Origin: Bacillus sp. B1-b2
GTDB taxonomy: Bacteria; Bacillota; Bacilli; Bacillales; Cytobacillaceae
DNA: 64,000 nt
Direction of reading: 5' to 3'
Assembly (NCBI RefSeq): GCF_009183415.1
Contig: NZ_WEHU01000005.1
Location: forward strand, 124,001 to 188,000
In this document: positions 53,634 to 63,608 of the stretch, in pieces
How the letters are laid out: every line of letters begins with the position of its first letter
Numbering within the stretch: the first letter of the stretch is position 1
Notes under the pieces: model-generated
Seen by the model: only the letters and a program-made list of their open reading frames with translations
What the model was told of the DNA's origin: nothing
The model's database searches: none
Program-made: the position numbers and the translations under genes

Positions 53634-54746
53634 TCAACACTTCTTAACTTGTTCACGAAATGCTCGATTCGTTAAGAACTTCAATTGAAAACCACTTATA
53701 TTTCGAGAAAGTTTTGCTTGTTCTATCATGGTTAAATTATTAGCAAAAAAAGCTATTTCCGTCCTATTGTATTCTTTGTCAGTAGCATACATAGCATTTG
53801 TGAAAATAAATGCAGTAGATCCACCTTTTTGTCCAGCATGAAATAACCATTCTTGATTAGTTCTATTCTTCATCAATTGTTCCATAATTGGTTCAAGATG
53901 TTGATAGACATTTTCATGAAAGTATATCTTTTTATTCAATTTATGCAGAATGGATATATAATCACTTGTTGTAGAACGTGGAAGCCGATCTGACCAAACT
54001 TTTTGAAAATCCCTATTTAATATCTTTATAAAATCTCCTTTTTCTTTTTTAGTTAGAGGGGCGTTAATCCAACTATTATGAATACTAATAGCTCTAGAGC
54101 AGTATTCAGACATATCCATTTTCTTCATTATCTCAAGCACCTCTTGTTTAGATATGCCCATTTCGTTCTTTAATTGCGTTGGTATATATAAAGCACTAAC
54201 GATTGGGTAAACAGGTTCATGATGTAAAACACCTAACCTTTTAAAAACCTCATTTATATTTGGAAGACCTAACACATCCATCAAATATTCAGTATTAGCA
54301 TTAGAGCTATAAGCAATCATGCCGTTTGCTACTTCAGATAGAGGAACACTGACTACTTCTTTTTTCTCTTTTAAAGAAGAAAGCCAAGCTTCATGTGATC
54401 CACCATCTGTTTTAGGAATATAGAATTTTTCTAAATCCTTTAAATTCACTTCTTTTTTTGAATCAATTATTCCTTCTGCTGCTTGCTGGGCGAATTCAAG
54501 AGCTAAAATAATTTTCACCGTGCTTGCTAGAGGTAACATCTGATTTGAATTAACTTCTATATAGCTTTCGTCATTATATTGAATCATTAATGATACGTTT
54601 CCAGTATTAGCCTTTTTATGGACATAGTTTAAAAGGTAATCAGGATCTTCTTTCTGTATCTCCCTTCGAAACTTGAAAACTCCTATTGAAATAATTAAAA
54701 GTGTCAATCCTATTGCACCTATTAGCATCCATAATGCAATCCACAA
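53634..54746 (-). CDS. membrane-anchored class A beta-lactamase-like serine hydrolase
   Basis: 370 aa. One N-terminal membrane helix (residues 3-24) is followed by an extracellular domain of the beta-lactamase 2 type: Ser75-Thr-Val-Lys78 (LASTVK), a YSSNANTEYL stretch at the SDN position and KGGS at the KTG position. The SSN and KGGS wording differ from classical penicillinases, so a peptidase or esterase role is as likely as drug resistance. The start is a TTG with GGGGAGAT upstream. Confidence 0.82.
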   Translation of the reverse strand: MWIALWMLIGAIGLTLLIISIGVFKFRREIQKEDPDYLLNYVHKKANTGNVSLMIQYNDESYIEVNSNQMLPLASTVKIILALEFAQQAAEGIIDSKKEVNLKDLEKFYIPKTDGGSHEAWLSSLKEKKEVVSVPLSEVANGMIAYSSNANTEYLMDVLGLPNINEVFKRLGVLHHEPVYPIVSALYIPTQLKNEMGISKQEVLEIMKKMDMSEYCSRAISIHNSWINAPLTKKEKGDFIKILNRDFQKVWSDRLPRSTTSDYISILHKLNKKIYFHENVYQHLEPIMEQLMKNRTNQEWLFHAGQKGGSTAFIFTNAMYATDKEYNRTEIAFFANNLTMIEQAKLSRNISGFQLKFLTNRAFREQVKKC

Positions 54747-54886
54747 ATTAGCTATCTCCCCTTTTTCATTTCTATTTGTTTAAATTATTACGACTAGAAT
54801 TAGGAAAAGTTTCACTTAAATTCTTACCCTCTAAATTTACATTCTCATACCTTCAACATACAGGCAGTTGTCAAACCTTCAAATAA

Positions 54887-54915
54887 TTGACATCACACTA
54901 AATATATGATATTAA
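54887..54915 (+). promoter_or_regulatory. sigma A promoter of htpG
   Basis: TTGACA at 54887-54892, a 17-base spacer and TATTAA at 54910-54915. The CIRCE operator begins 10 bases after the -10 box, over the expected transcription start. Confidence 0.7.
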
Positions 54916-54924
54916 AATAATAGA

Positions 54925-54951
54925 TTAGCACTCACCTTAATTAAGTGCTAA
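54925..54951. promoter_or_regulatory. CIRCE element (HrcA operator)
   Basis: TTAGCACTC, 9 bases, AAGTGCTAA: one mismatch from the consensus inverted repeat TTAGCACTC-N9-GAGTGCTAA. It lies between the htpG promoter and its ribosome site. Confidence 0.92.
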
Positions 54952-54990
54952 AATTATTAAGATGTTTAATATAGAAAGGGGAACAATCAT

Positions 54991-56871
54991 ATGGTAGAAA
55001 CAAAAGAATTTAAAGCCGAATCGAAAAGATTATTAGAAATGATGATTAACTCTATCTATTCACAAAGAGAAGTTTTCTTACGAGAGTTAATTTCCAATGC
55101 AAGTGATGCTATTGATAAAATTTATTATAAAGCATTATCAGATGACACGATTAATTTTGAAAAAGAGAATTATTACATAAAAATCACTGCTGATAAAGAG
55201 AACAGAACATTAGCTATTTCTGATACTGGAATAGGAATGACGAAAGAGGAATTAGAAAATAATTTAGGTACAATCGCAAAAAGTGGATCACTTGCTTTCA
55301 AAATGGAAAATGAAGCAAAGGATGGGCATGATATCATTGGCCAATTTGGTGTAGGTTTTTATGCTGCATTTATGGTTGCAGATGAAGTAACCGTATATAC
55401 GAAAGCCTTCGAAAGTGATACTGCTTATAAATGGACTTCTAAAGGTGCAGATGGTTATACCATTGAAGAATGCGATAAAGATACTGTTGGAACAGATATT
55501 GTTTTAACGGTAAAGGATAATACAGAAGATGACCAATATGATGAATTCCTTGAAGAGCATCATTTGAAATCTATTATAAAAAAATACTCTGATTTCATAC
55601 GCTACCCGATTAAGATGGATGTAACAACTAGCCAGTTAAAAGAAGGATCAGAAAATGAATATGAAGAAATGGTGGAAGAACAAACCATCAATAGTATGGT
55701 TCCTATCTGGAGAAAAAACAAAAGTGAACTAACGGATGAAGATTATCAGAACTTTTATGAAGAAAAACGCTATGGTTTTGATAAACCGTTAAAGCATATT
55801 CATGTTAGTGTGGATGGAGCTATCCGTTATAATGCCATTCTTTACATTCCAGAAAAAACTCCTTTTGACTATTACTCTAAAGAGTATGAAAAAGGGTTAG
55901 AGCTTTATTCAAACGGTGTATTAATTATGGAAAAATGCGGAGACCTTCTGCCAGATTATTTTAGTTTTGTAAAAGGGATGGTAGATTCAGAAGATTTATC
56001 CTTAAACATTTCTCGTGAAATGCTACAGCATGATCGCCAATTAAAACGTATTGAAAAGAATTTAACGAAAAAAATTAAGAGTCAATTAGTAAGTCTCTTA
56101 AAAGATGAGCGAGAAAAATATGAGTTGTTCTATCAATCATTTGGCAGACAAATTAAGTTTGGTGTTTATAATGATTTTGGCATGAATAAAGATATGCTAC
56201 AAGACTTGTTATTGTTCCATTCGTCTAAAGAGAAAAAATTAGTTTCCTTAGATGAGTATGTAGAAAGAATGCCAGAAGACCAACAATATATCTATTATGC
56301 AACTGGTGATTCCATAGACCGTATTGATAAACTGCCACAAACAGAATTAGTGACAGATAAAGGCTACGAAATTCTGTACTTTACGGAAGATATTGATGAG
56401 TTTGCCATAAAGGTCATCATGAACTATAAAGAAAAAGAATTTAAATCTGTTTCAAGCAGTGATCTTGGTCTGAATCAAGAGGAAGATCAACAAGACCAAA
56501 ATGAAACAGAAGAAAATAAAGAGCTTTTCTCTTATATGACAGAGGCTTTATCTGGTAAAGTAAAGAATGTGAAAATTTCTACTCGCTTAAAATCTCATCC
56601 AGTATGTTTAACTTCTGAAGGAGAAGTAACCATTGAGATGGAAAAAGTGTTAAGTATGATGCCAGACAATCAACATGTGAAGGCAGAGAAAGTACTAGAA
56701 ATTAATAAAAATCATGATATTTTCCAATCTCTTAAAGAAGCCTTTACAAATGATAAAGAGAAAGTAGCTTTATATACGAGCCTTCTATATAATCAAGCAT
56801 TGCTGATTGAAGGATTACCAATTGAAGATCCTGTTGAATTTACTAATAATATTTGTAAAGTGATGAAGTAA
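54991..56871 (+). CDS. htpG: HSP90-type chaperone HtpG
   Basis: 626 aa, full length. N-terminal GHKL ATPase motifs are [36 protein letters not shown] and [13 protein letters not shown]. The middle domain has LNISREMLQ, and a C-terminal dimerisation domain with a short acidic insert near 500 follows. It is a cytosolic ATP-dependent chaperone. GAAAGGGG precedes the ATG. The CIRCE upstream implies HrcA repression, unlike B. subtilis, where htpG is HrcA-independent. Confidence 0.96.
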   Translation: MVETKEFKAESKRLLEMMINSIYSQREVFLRELISNASDAIDKIYYKALSDDTINFEKENYYIKITADKENRTLAISDTGIGMTKEELENNLGTIAKSGSLAFKMENEAKDGHDIIGQFGVGFYAAFMVADEVTVYTKAFESDTAYKWTSKGADGYTIEECDKDTVGTDIVLTVKDNTEDDQYDEFLEEHHLKSIIKKYSDFIRYPIKMDVTTSQLKEGSENEYEEMVEEQTINSMVPIWRKNKSELTDEDYQNFYEEKRYGFDKPLKHIHVSVDGAIRYNAILYIPEKTPFDYYSKEYEKGLELYSNGVLIMEKCGDLLPDYFSFVKGMVDSEDLSLNISREMLQHDRQLKRIEKNLTKKIKSQLVSLLKDEREKYELFYQSFGRQIKFGVYNDFGMNKDMLQDLLLFHSSKEKKLVSLDEYVERMPEDQQYIYYATGDSIDRIDKLPQTELVTDKGYEILYFTEDIDEFAIKVIMNYKEKEFKSVSSSDLGLNQEEDQQDQNETEENKELFSYMTEALSGKVKNVKISTRLKSHPVCLTSEGEVTIEMEKVLSMMPDNQHVKAEKVLEINKNHDIFQSLKEAFTNDKEKVALYTSLLYNQALLIEGLPIEDPVEFTNNICKVMK

Positions 56872-56872
56872 C

Positions 56873-56917
56873 AAAAAAGATGCGCATGCTCTCTTTCTGA
56901 GTCTGCGCATCTTTTTT
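56873..56917. terminator. bidirectional terminator between htpG and the Rieske oxidoreductase
   Basis: Perfect 14-bp stem AAAAAAGATGCGCA and complement, with A and T runs at both outer ends suited to termination in both directions. Confidence 0.92.
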
Positions 56918-56918
56918 G

Positions 56919-58427
56919 TTAGTTTTTATATTTTGCTAAGGGTTCTACAGCTGGACCTTCTATTACTTCCCCTGTATAGTCAAATCTTGATCCATGACAC
57001 GGACAATCCCATGTTCTTTCACTGTTATTCCATGCTACCTCGCAACCAAGATGGGTACATGTCGTATCAACCATATGAACATTTCCTGTAGAATCCTTAT
57101 AACATCCTACCTTTTTCCCGTCTATTCTAAATATAGCCGCTTCATCTGGAGATAATTCTTTACTTGTTTCCACACCACCCAACTTCCCTTTTATTAAATG
57201 TCTCGCAACATCAACGTTATTCGTTATAAAAGAGGCAAAAGCTGGCTCTAAATATAGTCTTGATGGACTAAATAATTCTTTATATGGATTTTCTTTTTCT
57301 AGAATAATATCAGTCAGTAATAATGCTGCTGTAATGCCATTTGTCATTCCCCATTTACGGTAACCAGTAGCAATTAGAATGGAATTAGTGTTTTTGGTTA
57401 TTTCTCCGATATATGGCAACTTGTCTAGTGTGGTTAAATCTTGGGCAGACCATTGATAGTGTGCTCCTTCCGTTTTGAGGACATTCTCACTAAAAGATAA
57501 TAATGCTTGATAGTATTGCTCCGTATCATCTTCTTGCCCGGTTTTATGGCTTTCTCCACCAACCAATACATATTTTTCCCCGTTAATCTTAACAGAACGT
57601 AACGACCGGGTTGGTGTGTCTACACAGTAATACATCCCACCAGGATACTCTTCTTCTGGTTTAACAGCTATTATATAAGAACGTTCTGCATACATTCTGG
57701 AAAAATACAGTCCTTTTAAATCATAGAAGGGAAAATGAGAAGCAACCACGACCTTCTTACAATTTATGACGTATTTATCTTTTGTAAAAACAGCAGGATG
57801 GAGATTTTCCTCTATATCGACAGCAGTAGTATTTTCATAAATGGATACATCCTTACTTACCATTTCCTCTATTAGCTTTTTTAAGAAGAGAAGAGGATGG
57901 AACTGAAATTGATTACTCATTTTTAATACTGCTTTTGTTTCAATAGAGAATGGTAATTTGTTTGATAAATCACTTGGAATTCCAATTTTCTGATATGCTT
58001 CATATTCTTTCTGTAATTTTTTTTCATACTTACTACTTGTTGCATATAAAAAAGCTTCTTCTTCTTCTAAATCGCATTTAATATGTAAATTTTTTACGCT
58101 TTCTTCGACAAATTTCATTGCCTCCATATTTGCTTCGTAATATAGCTTGGCCTTATCGATTCCCATATGTTGAATTAATTCATCATAAATTAACCCATGC
58201 TGTGCTGTTACTTTTGCCGTTGTATAGCCTGTCGTACCAGTTAAAATGGTATCAGATTCTAGTAGAACCACTTTACAGCCTTTTTTGCTTAATAGATAAG
58301 AAGTAACGATACCAGTAATTCCTCCACCAACAACACAAACATCCGTATTTATATTTTCTTGTAATGTCGGAAAGGAGGGAAGTGAAACAGAATCTCTCCA
58401 GTACGATTGATGCATTCTTTCATTCAT
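56919..58427 (-). CDS. FAD-dependent oxidoreductase with C-terminal Rieske [2Fe-2S] domain (YhfW-like)
   Basis: 502 aa. The N-terminal DAO-type FAD domain has [20 protein letters not shown] and ends with [14 protein letters not shown]. The C-terminal 90 residues form a Rieske domain with CTHLGC and [19 protein letters not shown] supplying the two Cys and two His ligands. The layout is that of B. subtilis YhfW, whose substrate is unknown. AAAGGAG precedes the ATG. Confidence 0.9.
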   Translation of the reverse strand: MNERMHQSYWRDSVSLPSFPTLQENINTDVCVVGGGITGIVTSYLLSKKGCKVVLLESDTILTGTTGYTTAKVTAQHGLIYDELIQHMGIDKAKLYYEANMEAMKFVEESVKNLHIKCDLEEEEAFLYATSSKYEKKLQKEYEAYQKIGIPSDLSNKLPFSIETKAVLKMSNQFQFHPLLFLKKLIEEMVSKDVSIYENTTAVDIEENLHPAVFTKDKYVINCKKVVVASHFPFYDLKGLYFSRMYAERSYIIAVKPEEEYPGGMYYCVDTPTRSLRSVKINGEKYVLVGGESHKTGQEDDTEQYYQALLSFSENVLKTEGAHYQWSAQDLTTLDKLPYIGEITKNTNSILIATGYRKWGMTNGITAALLLTDIILEKENPYKELFSPSRLYLEPAFASFITNNVDVARHLIKGKLGGVETSKELSPDEAAIFRIDGKKVGCYKDSTGNVHMVDTTCTHLGCEVAWNNSERTWDCPCHGSRFDYTGEVIEGPAVEPLAKYKN

Positions 58428-58519
58428 TGTAGAACTCCTTTAACGGTTTTTTCTCTATGTTTCCCCATAAAACCGATAAGTAACCTATCTAGAGTAAAGA
58501 AATGAAAGAAGAGGTTTAA

Positions 58520-59143
58520 CTATAAGAAATATTGTACTCCCTGATATCCAAAGTATATTCCGAATAATAATAATACGAATCCAGATGATCTACTAACAAA
58601 CGTAATAAATTTTTCGGATACCATGTTGCGAAAAAAACTAGATAGAATAGAAACAGTAAAATCCCATATGGCTACTCCCATTAATATACATAATGTATAG
58701 AAAATAACTGTACTTGTACTAAATTTATCTATAGAGGATGCAAGGACAGATCCGTATATACCGAGCCAAAACACAATAGACAAAGGATTCATAAAGCTCA
58801 TCAGAAAACCAGTAATAAAGGATTTATGAAGGGCAGGACTATCCTTACTGCTTCTGACAAAATTACTTGTTTTCGTGAGTATTCCTTCCACTCCCGTGTA
58901 GATTAGGACGAAACCTCCAAATAAATATAAGAAAGTTTGAATAATAGGAGTATTAACTAATTGTGCTACACCAAGATAGACAAGGAGAATATAAATCACA
59001 TCCGCAAGGATAGAGCCTAAAGCAAGTATCCATGCTTGAAAAAAACCATATCGAAGTCCTCGATTAATTACCGCTGCATTTATAGGGCCAATAGGAGCAG
59101 CGAGTGAAAGTCCTAACGCAATATAATATAAAATACTAGTCAT
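58520..59143 (-). CDS. LysE/RhtB family amino acid exporter
   Basis: 207 aa with six membrane helices and the LysE signature near the start (LSLAAPIGPINAAVINRGLRYGF), then FLMSFMNPLSIVFWLGIYG. It exports an amino acid or similar small molecule. ATAGGAGG precedes the ATG. It is a single gene, left-going like the Rieske gene but 92 bases upstream of it. Confidence 0.88.
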   Translation of the reverse strand: MTSILYYIALGLSLAAPIGPINAAVINRGLRYGFFQAWILALGSILADVIYILLVYLGVAQLVNTPIIQTFLYLFGGFVLIYTGVEGILTKTSNFVRSSKDSPALHKSFITGFLMSFMNPLSIVFWLGIYGSVLASSIDKFSTSTVIFYTLCILMGVAIWDFTVSILSSFFRNMVSEKFITFVSRSSGFVLLLFGIYFGYQGVQYFL

Positions 59144-59393
59144 CTATTAAGTCCTCCTATCAATCATCCATATAATCCTATTCAGACATATGGGCATGTA
59201 CCACAATTTTTTTATAAAAAGAGGCAAAATTCACCTAAAGCAATACGTTGGAAATAAGATAGTATATATCGTATAGTGTAGTATTAGTATGATAGAAAGA
59301 AACACTTATATTGGAATAATTTACTTGTAGAATTTTAATAAAAATGACCGATAGATTAATATAATAGGAAAAGGAAAGGAAGACTGTGTAAAT

Positions 59394-60440
59394 ATGATTT
59401 GTGACATTTGCCATCCAAAACAAAAGGGATATACCATTTATTTTCATCATGAGAGCAAAGTAATATGGAACTATTTTCGAAATATTACAACCGATTTATA
59501 TCGGTTTGTTTCGGATACGACTTTATGGTTGTCAGAGCCTGTCTTCTTCGCTTTTCTAGATTATGCCAAGATACATCTACAAACAGAAACTATACTCGCT
59601 GCAGAATCGGAATGGATTTCCCCCTTGGAAGACAAGTATCCACGCAAAAAATTAGTAGATTTTACAGCAGAAAAAGAAGCAAGTTGGATTGATGATATTA
59701 TTTTAAATAATGATATTACTTCTTATTTCCAAGCAATTGTTCAATTAAAGGACAATAAACCAACTATTATTGGATATGAGATGCTTTCTAGAGGACTTGA
59801 TCATAGGGGAGACATTATTCCTCCAAATCTTCTGTTTGATGCAGCTCGTAAAAGAAATAGGCTTTTTTCCCTTGATCGGGCATGTCGTTTACAATCAGTG
59901 AGAAATGCTTCTATTATTCCAAATTCACTTGTTTTTATTAACTTTATACCTACTGCTATTTACAACCCAGAGCATTGCTTAGAAAGTACGTTTGCGTTAA
60001 TAAAAAAACTAAATCTTAATCCAGAAAATATAGTGTTTGAAGTTGTGGAAACAGACGAAATTAACGAGCTAACACATTTACAATCTATTTTATCTTACTA
60101 CAGGAAGCATGGATTTAAGTATGCACTTGATGATGTAGGAGTAGGCTATAACAATATTGAAAAACTGGAGGCAATCAAACCTGATATTGTTAAGCTTGCC
60201 TTTGAATATTGTAACGGTGTTTCAAATGATGTGGAAAAACAAGTTATGGCTAACGCTGTATTAGAAGCTACTCACCGTATAGGTGCATTGGCATTAGCAG
60301 AGGGAGTAGAAACAGTAGAAGATTTAGAGTATTTAAAAGAAATGGGGTTTGACCTTTTTCAAGGATATTATTTTGCTAAACCCAGCCCAACTCCTCTTAC
60401 CCAAACAGAATTGGAGAACATATTAAGAATGACTTACTAA
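59394..60440 (+). CDS. EAL domain protein with variant active-site motifs
   Basis: 348 aa. A short N-terminal region starting MICDICHPKQKG has a CxxC pair that could bind metal; residues 1-100 are otherwise unassigned. The EAL domain follows with Glu129-Met-Leu in place of EAL, FINFIP with the Asn, FEVVETDE, ALDDVGVGYNNIE in place of DDFGTGYSS, IVKLAFE and AEGVET. Most metal ligands remain, so it may be a phosphodiesterase of altered activity or a c-di-GMP receptor. It lies just upstream of a diguanylate cyclase on the same strand. Confidence 0.85.
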   Translation: MICDICHPKQKGYTIYFHHESKVIWNYFRNITTDLYRFVSDTTLWLSEPVFFAFLDYAKIHLQTETILAAESEWISPLEDKYPRKKLVDFTAEKEASWIDDIILNNDITSYFQAIVQLKDNKPTIIGYEMLSRGLDHRGDIIPPNLLFDAARKRNRLFSLDRACRLQSVRNASIIPNSLVFINFIPTAIYNPEHCLESTFALIKKLNLNPENIVFEVVETDEINELTHLQSILSYYRKHGFKYALDDVGVGYNNIEKLEAIKPDIVKLAFEYCNGVSNDVEKQVMANAVLEATHRIGALALAEGVETVEDLEYLKEMGFDLFQGYYFAKPSPTPLTQTELENILRMTY

Positions 60441-60598
60441 AAAACATAATTATCTTTTCTTGGGGTAAATAAATTGACATAACCCTGAAATTAAAGATAC
60501 AATTATCGACGGTTTATTAATTTTTATAAATAGGGTTATACTAATTTAGCTAGAATTTTTCATCCACCTTTATCATTTTTTTCACTAGGAGAATGTAC

Positions 60599-61864
60599 AT
60601 GAATCACAGAACAGATGAAGAACATCCAACACTAGAATTCTTTCGTGTCTTGGTGGAACATGTTAGTGATTGGATTTGGCAAATAAATAAAAATGGAGAA
60701 TTTGTTTATTCTAATTCAATTGTAGAGGACATTTTAGGCTATTCCCCTGAAGAAATTAATGGGAAATCTATGTTCTTATTTATAAAAGAGGAAGAAAAAA
60801 AACAGGTAGCAGAAATTATTAATGAATCTCTTGCCCAAAATAGAACTTTACATAATATGGACTTTACGATGATCCATCGCGATGGATTTGAGGTCTTTAT
60901 TGAAACAAACGGAAAACCTGTTCTCAATGAGGATGGAGTAGGTATAGGGTATAGAGGTATACATCGTGATATAACTGCTTGGAAAAAAAACCAGGATCAA
61001 AAGCAGCAGCTGTTAGATATTATTGAAGCATCACCCGATTTTATTGCTACTGCCGATAGTTTAGGAAATACAACCTATTTAAACCCTTCTGCTAGAGATT
61101 TTCTAGGATTACAAGAAGAGACCCTTGATGATAATTCCACATTAATTCCTTTATGGAAAAGTAACCAAGACCAAAAAATAGGTGCTAATATCGCTTTAGA
61201 AAAAGGAATTTGGAAGGGTGAAACCGTACTCTCCAATTCCTATGGTAAGGAAATACCTATGTCTCAAACAATTGTATCCCATAAAACAGATCAACAAAAT
61301 ATTCATTTTTTTTCCACTATTGCAAGAGATATTTCTGATAGAAAAGCCTATGAATCCATCATAAAACATCAAGCATTGTATGATACACTAACGGAGCTTC
61401 CAAATCGACGCTATTTACACAAAAAAATCGCTGAGTTAATAGATGGTCGTGCAAAAAAAGATTCCTTTGCGTTACTTTTTATTGATATAGATAATTTCAA
61501 ACAAATTAATGATACATTAGGCCATCATTATGGGGATATTGCGCTTAAATTGATTTCATCAAGAATTAAGGGAGCCGTTAGAGAACATGATTTTCTTTGT
61601 CGTTTAGGAGGAGATGAATTTATTTTATTAGTAGATGGATGCTATGAATTAGATGATTTAAATAATTATGCACAAAGACTAATAGATATTTTCAAACATC
61701 CATTTCGCATGGATCAGCATATTTGTATGATTACTTGTAGTATAGGTATTAGTATATATCCTGAACATGGCTCTGATGAAAAAAGCTTAATGCGAAAAGC
61801 AGATAAAATTATGTATGAAACGAAAAGAAATGGCAAGAACGGATATAGTATTTCAGAAGAATGA
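60599..61864 (+). CDS. PAS-PAS-GGDEF diguanylate cyclase
   Basis: 421 aa from the ATG at 60599 (AGGAG 7 bases upstream; the ATG at 60593 is too close). There are two PAS domains (about 10-130 and 135-250), then the GGDEF domain with GGDEF at 337-341 and DTLTELPNRR at its start. There is no membrane segment, so it is a soluble sensor. It forms c-di-GMP from two GTP. It is paired by position with the EAL gene 158 bases upstream, and the two probably oppose each other. Confidence 0.9.
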   Translation: MNHRTDEEHPTLEFFRVLVEHVSDWIWQINKNGEFVYSNSIVEDILGYSPEEINGKSMFLFIKEEEKKQVAEIINESLAQNRTLHNMDFTMIHRDGFEVFIETNGKPVLNEDGVGIGYRGIHRDITAWKKNQDQKQQLLDIIEASPDFIATADSLGNTTYLNPSARDFLGLQEETLDDNSTLIPLWKSNQDQKIGANIALEKGIWKGETVLSNSYGKEIPMSQTIVSHKTDQQNIHFFSTIARDISDRKAYESIIKHQALYDTLTELPNRRYLHKKIAELIDGRAKKDSFALLFIDIDNFKQINDTLGHHYGDIALKLISSRIKGAVREHDFLCRLGGDEFILLVDGCYELDDLNNYAQRLIDIFKHPFRMDQHICMITCSIGISIYPEHGSDEKSLMRKADKIMYETKRNGKNGYSISEE

Positions 61865-62192
61865 TTCAAAGGAGCATAATACCTTTTGAGTCTTTTTTAT
61901 TTTTTGATTGATATTTCCATTTACGAGAAATAATTATGGATAAATGACTTTTTTTATAGATGAAAATATACCTAGAAGAAAAAAAGATATTTCCTTTTTA
62001 TTCCTTCAACAAAATAGATAATCCTATAGTTTACAAGACTTCTCCTACTATTTCCTTAGAAAAAGGAAGAGGAAGGAAGGGAAACTTGTCTAACTATTGA
62101 AGGATTTTGTAGAAATGAATCGAAAAATCTTTAAAAAGCATGTATAATAAATTATTAGGATAGTAGATTCTGAAAGAGGGAGGATCTTTATA
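61865..62192. other. 328-base gap without a gene
   Basis: No credible open frame was seen. Near 61864-61900 TTCAAAGG and CCTTTTGAG can pair ahead of TCTTTTTTATTTTTT, a probable terminator of the diguanylate cyclase gene. The rest is AT-rich, with a TATAAT at 62143 that may be the -10 box of the next gene. Confidence 0.5.
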
Positions 62193-62567
62193 ATGGAATG
62201 GACATTAGCCATTTTGTTTTTTGCAGCAGCCATCTTGCTTATTACCTCACTGGTAAATGCAAAGAAAACTTCTATAAGTGAACAGCGTGAAATAGACGTT
62301 ATTCATCTTTCTGTAATGGAAGAATTGGAAGGTTTGCAAAAACAAGTGCGAAATCTTGAGCTTGATATGGAAATACTAGAAAAAGAAGCAGGCGTAAAAA
62401 CAAATGGAACAGACAGAATTGTATTACGTGAAGTAATTGATCTGTATAGACGCAAATATTCTTTCGAAAGTATTGCAGCTCAAAAACAACTTACTCAAGC
62501 TGAAGTAGAAGAAATGCTTGCTCCTTATCTAGTTGTGAAAGAAGAAAGGAGAAAAGTATTACAATGA
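62193..62567 (+). CDS. small membrane protein with coiled coil
   Basis: 124 aa. One N-terminal membrane helix (residues 3-22) is followed by a coiled coil (about 35-65, SVMEELEGLQKQVRNLELDMEILEKEAG) and a C-terminal region (LREVIDLYRRKYSFESIAAQKQLTQAEVEEML) that resembles a helix-turn-helix. GGGAGG precedes the ATG. It overlaps the next gene by 4 bases (ATGA), so translation is coupled. No family name is recognised. Confidence 0.72.
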   Translation: MEWTLAILFFAAAILLITSLVNAKKTSISEQREIDVIHLSVMEELEGLQKQVRNLELDMEILEKEAGVKTNGTDRIVLREVIDLYRRKYSFESIAAQKQLTQAEVEEMLAPYLVVKEERRKVLQ

Positions 62568-63103
62568 AATGGAAAACTAACTTGATAAATAGTTTTGCAG
62601 CTGGTGTACTTTTAGCAACTTCTGTAAGTGGAATTGTATACTTTTCTACTAAAGATGATGCTTCGAATGTAAGTGCTACTGCAAATAATAATAAATCCGA
62701 TTCAGTGGATGAGAATGCTGTTAACACTCCTACTGTAGAGGAAATGAAAGAAATTTTAACAAATAGTGGATACGTAGTTCAATCTAATGAAGAAGCTGGA
62801 AATGCTGAAGCAGCAACAGATCAAGAGCAACCAGCTGAAGAAAATCAGGAAGCTGAGCAACCACAAGAAGAACAGCAACCAGAAGTTAAAAAAGTTACCA
62901 TTACAGTATCAGAAGGTATGACAAGCTATGATGTAGGAAGTACACTTAATAGCGAGCAAATCATACCAGAAACGGCACTACAGTTCTCTCAAAAAGTGGA
63001 GCAACAAGGTGTAGCAAATTACCTTAAACTAGGTTCATATGAAATATCTAGTGATATGACAACAGATCAAATTATTTCTACTATCTTTAAGAAACAAAGC
63101 TAA
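62564..63103 (+). CDS. membrane-anchored protein with MltG/YceG N-terminal-like domain
   Basis: 179 aa. An N-terminal membrane helix or signal anchor (NSFAAGVLLATSVSGIVYF) is followed by a Glu/Gln/Pro-rich low-complexity linker (about 75-108) and a C-terminal domain (VTITVSEGMTSYDVGSTLNSEQII through LKLGSYEISSDMTTDQIISTIF). That domain matches the LysM-like N-terminal module of MltG transglycosylases, but the catalytic domain is missing. It probably binds the cell wall or a synthesis complex. It is coupled to the preceding gene. Confidence 0.75.
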   Translation: MKWKTNLINSFAAGVLLATSVSGIVYFSTKDDASNVSATANNNKSDSVDENAVNTPTVEEMKEILTNSGYVVQSNEEAGNAEAATDQEQPAEENQEAEQPQEEQQPEVKKVTITVSEGMTSYDVGSTLNSEQIIPETALQFSQKVEQQGVANYLKLGSYEISSDMTTDQIISTIFKKQS

Positions 63104-63109
63104 TCTAAT

Positions 63110-63153
63110 AAAAAAGTGTAGACCATTTCCATTGTGAGATTGTCTACACTTTT
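63110..63153 (+). terminator. terminator after the MltG-like gene
   Basis: Perfect stem of at least 13 bp (AAAAAGTGTAGAC and complement) with an 18-base loop, followed by TTTTATTC. Confidence 0.88.
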
Positions 63154-63230
63154 TTTATTCTTCATGAGTGAATCCTCCAATCCTTATGCTAGCCATTAAC
63201 ATATGCTGATAAGGTAAAGGAGAGAAGTGT

Positions 63231-63524
63231 ATGTATAAAGAAGAACGAAATAAAAGAAGAAATAGATCCGGATTTTGTTTGCCTGGAGGATATCGTTATT
63301 GTGGCCCAGGTTGCAGTGGTCCAGGAGCACCTATTAATTATGTAGACTCCTGTTGTGAAAGACATGATAGATGTGTCACTCGATATGGATCTTGTGCCTA
63401 TTGTGACCAAAGGTTAATGGATTGTGTAGAATCTAGAAAAAGAAGACAGGGAAACGAAGGGCAAACAGCGAGATTAATTTCTACTTTTATGAATTTACGA
63501 GTTAAGCTTAGTAGAGGTAAATAG
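63231..63524 (+). CDS. small phospholipase A2-like protein
   Basis: 97 aa. Residues 16-50 carry the secretory phospholipase A2 pattern: a Ca-loop-like YCGPGCSG (23-30) and the active-site motif C41-C42-x-x-H45-D46-x-C48. Eight Cys in total suggest disulfides. Both ends are very Arg/Lys-rich and no signal peptide is present, which is odd for a disulfide protein. Parvovirus VP1-type PLA2 domains and some Bacillus proteins share this look. AAAGGAG precedes the ATG. It may be packed in the spore or exported without a signal. Confidence 0.78.
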   Translation: MYKEERNKRRNRSGFCLPGGYRYCGPGCSGPGAPINYVDSCCERHDRCVTRYGSCAYCDQRLMDCVESRKRRQGNEGQTARLISTFMNLRVKLSRGK

Positions 63525-63557
63525 ACATTAGTTTGAATCATGCACTTTAGAAAAAGG

Positions 63558-63606
63558 AGAGAAAATCTATCTTAAAAAGTTGTTTTTTTTAAGATAGATT
63601 TTCTCT
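63558..63606. terminator. bidirectional terminator between convergent genes
   Basis: About 20 bp of perfect pairing (AGAGAAAATCTATCTTAAAA and complement) with a T-rich loop, between the PLA2-like gene and the left-going gene at the window edge. Confidence 0.88.
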
Positions 63607-63608
63607 CT

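Noticed and set aside
62030-62042. Another dif half-site (AGTTTACAAGA)
   Set aside because: Only 9 of 11 positions match, with no second arm and no recombinase nearby.
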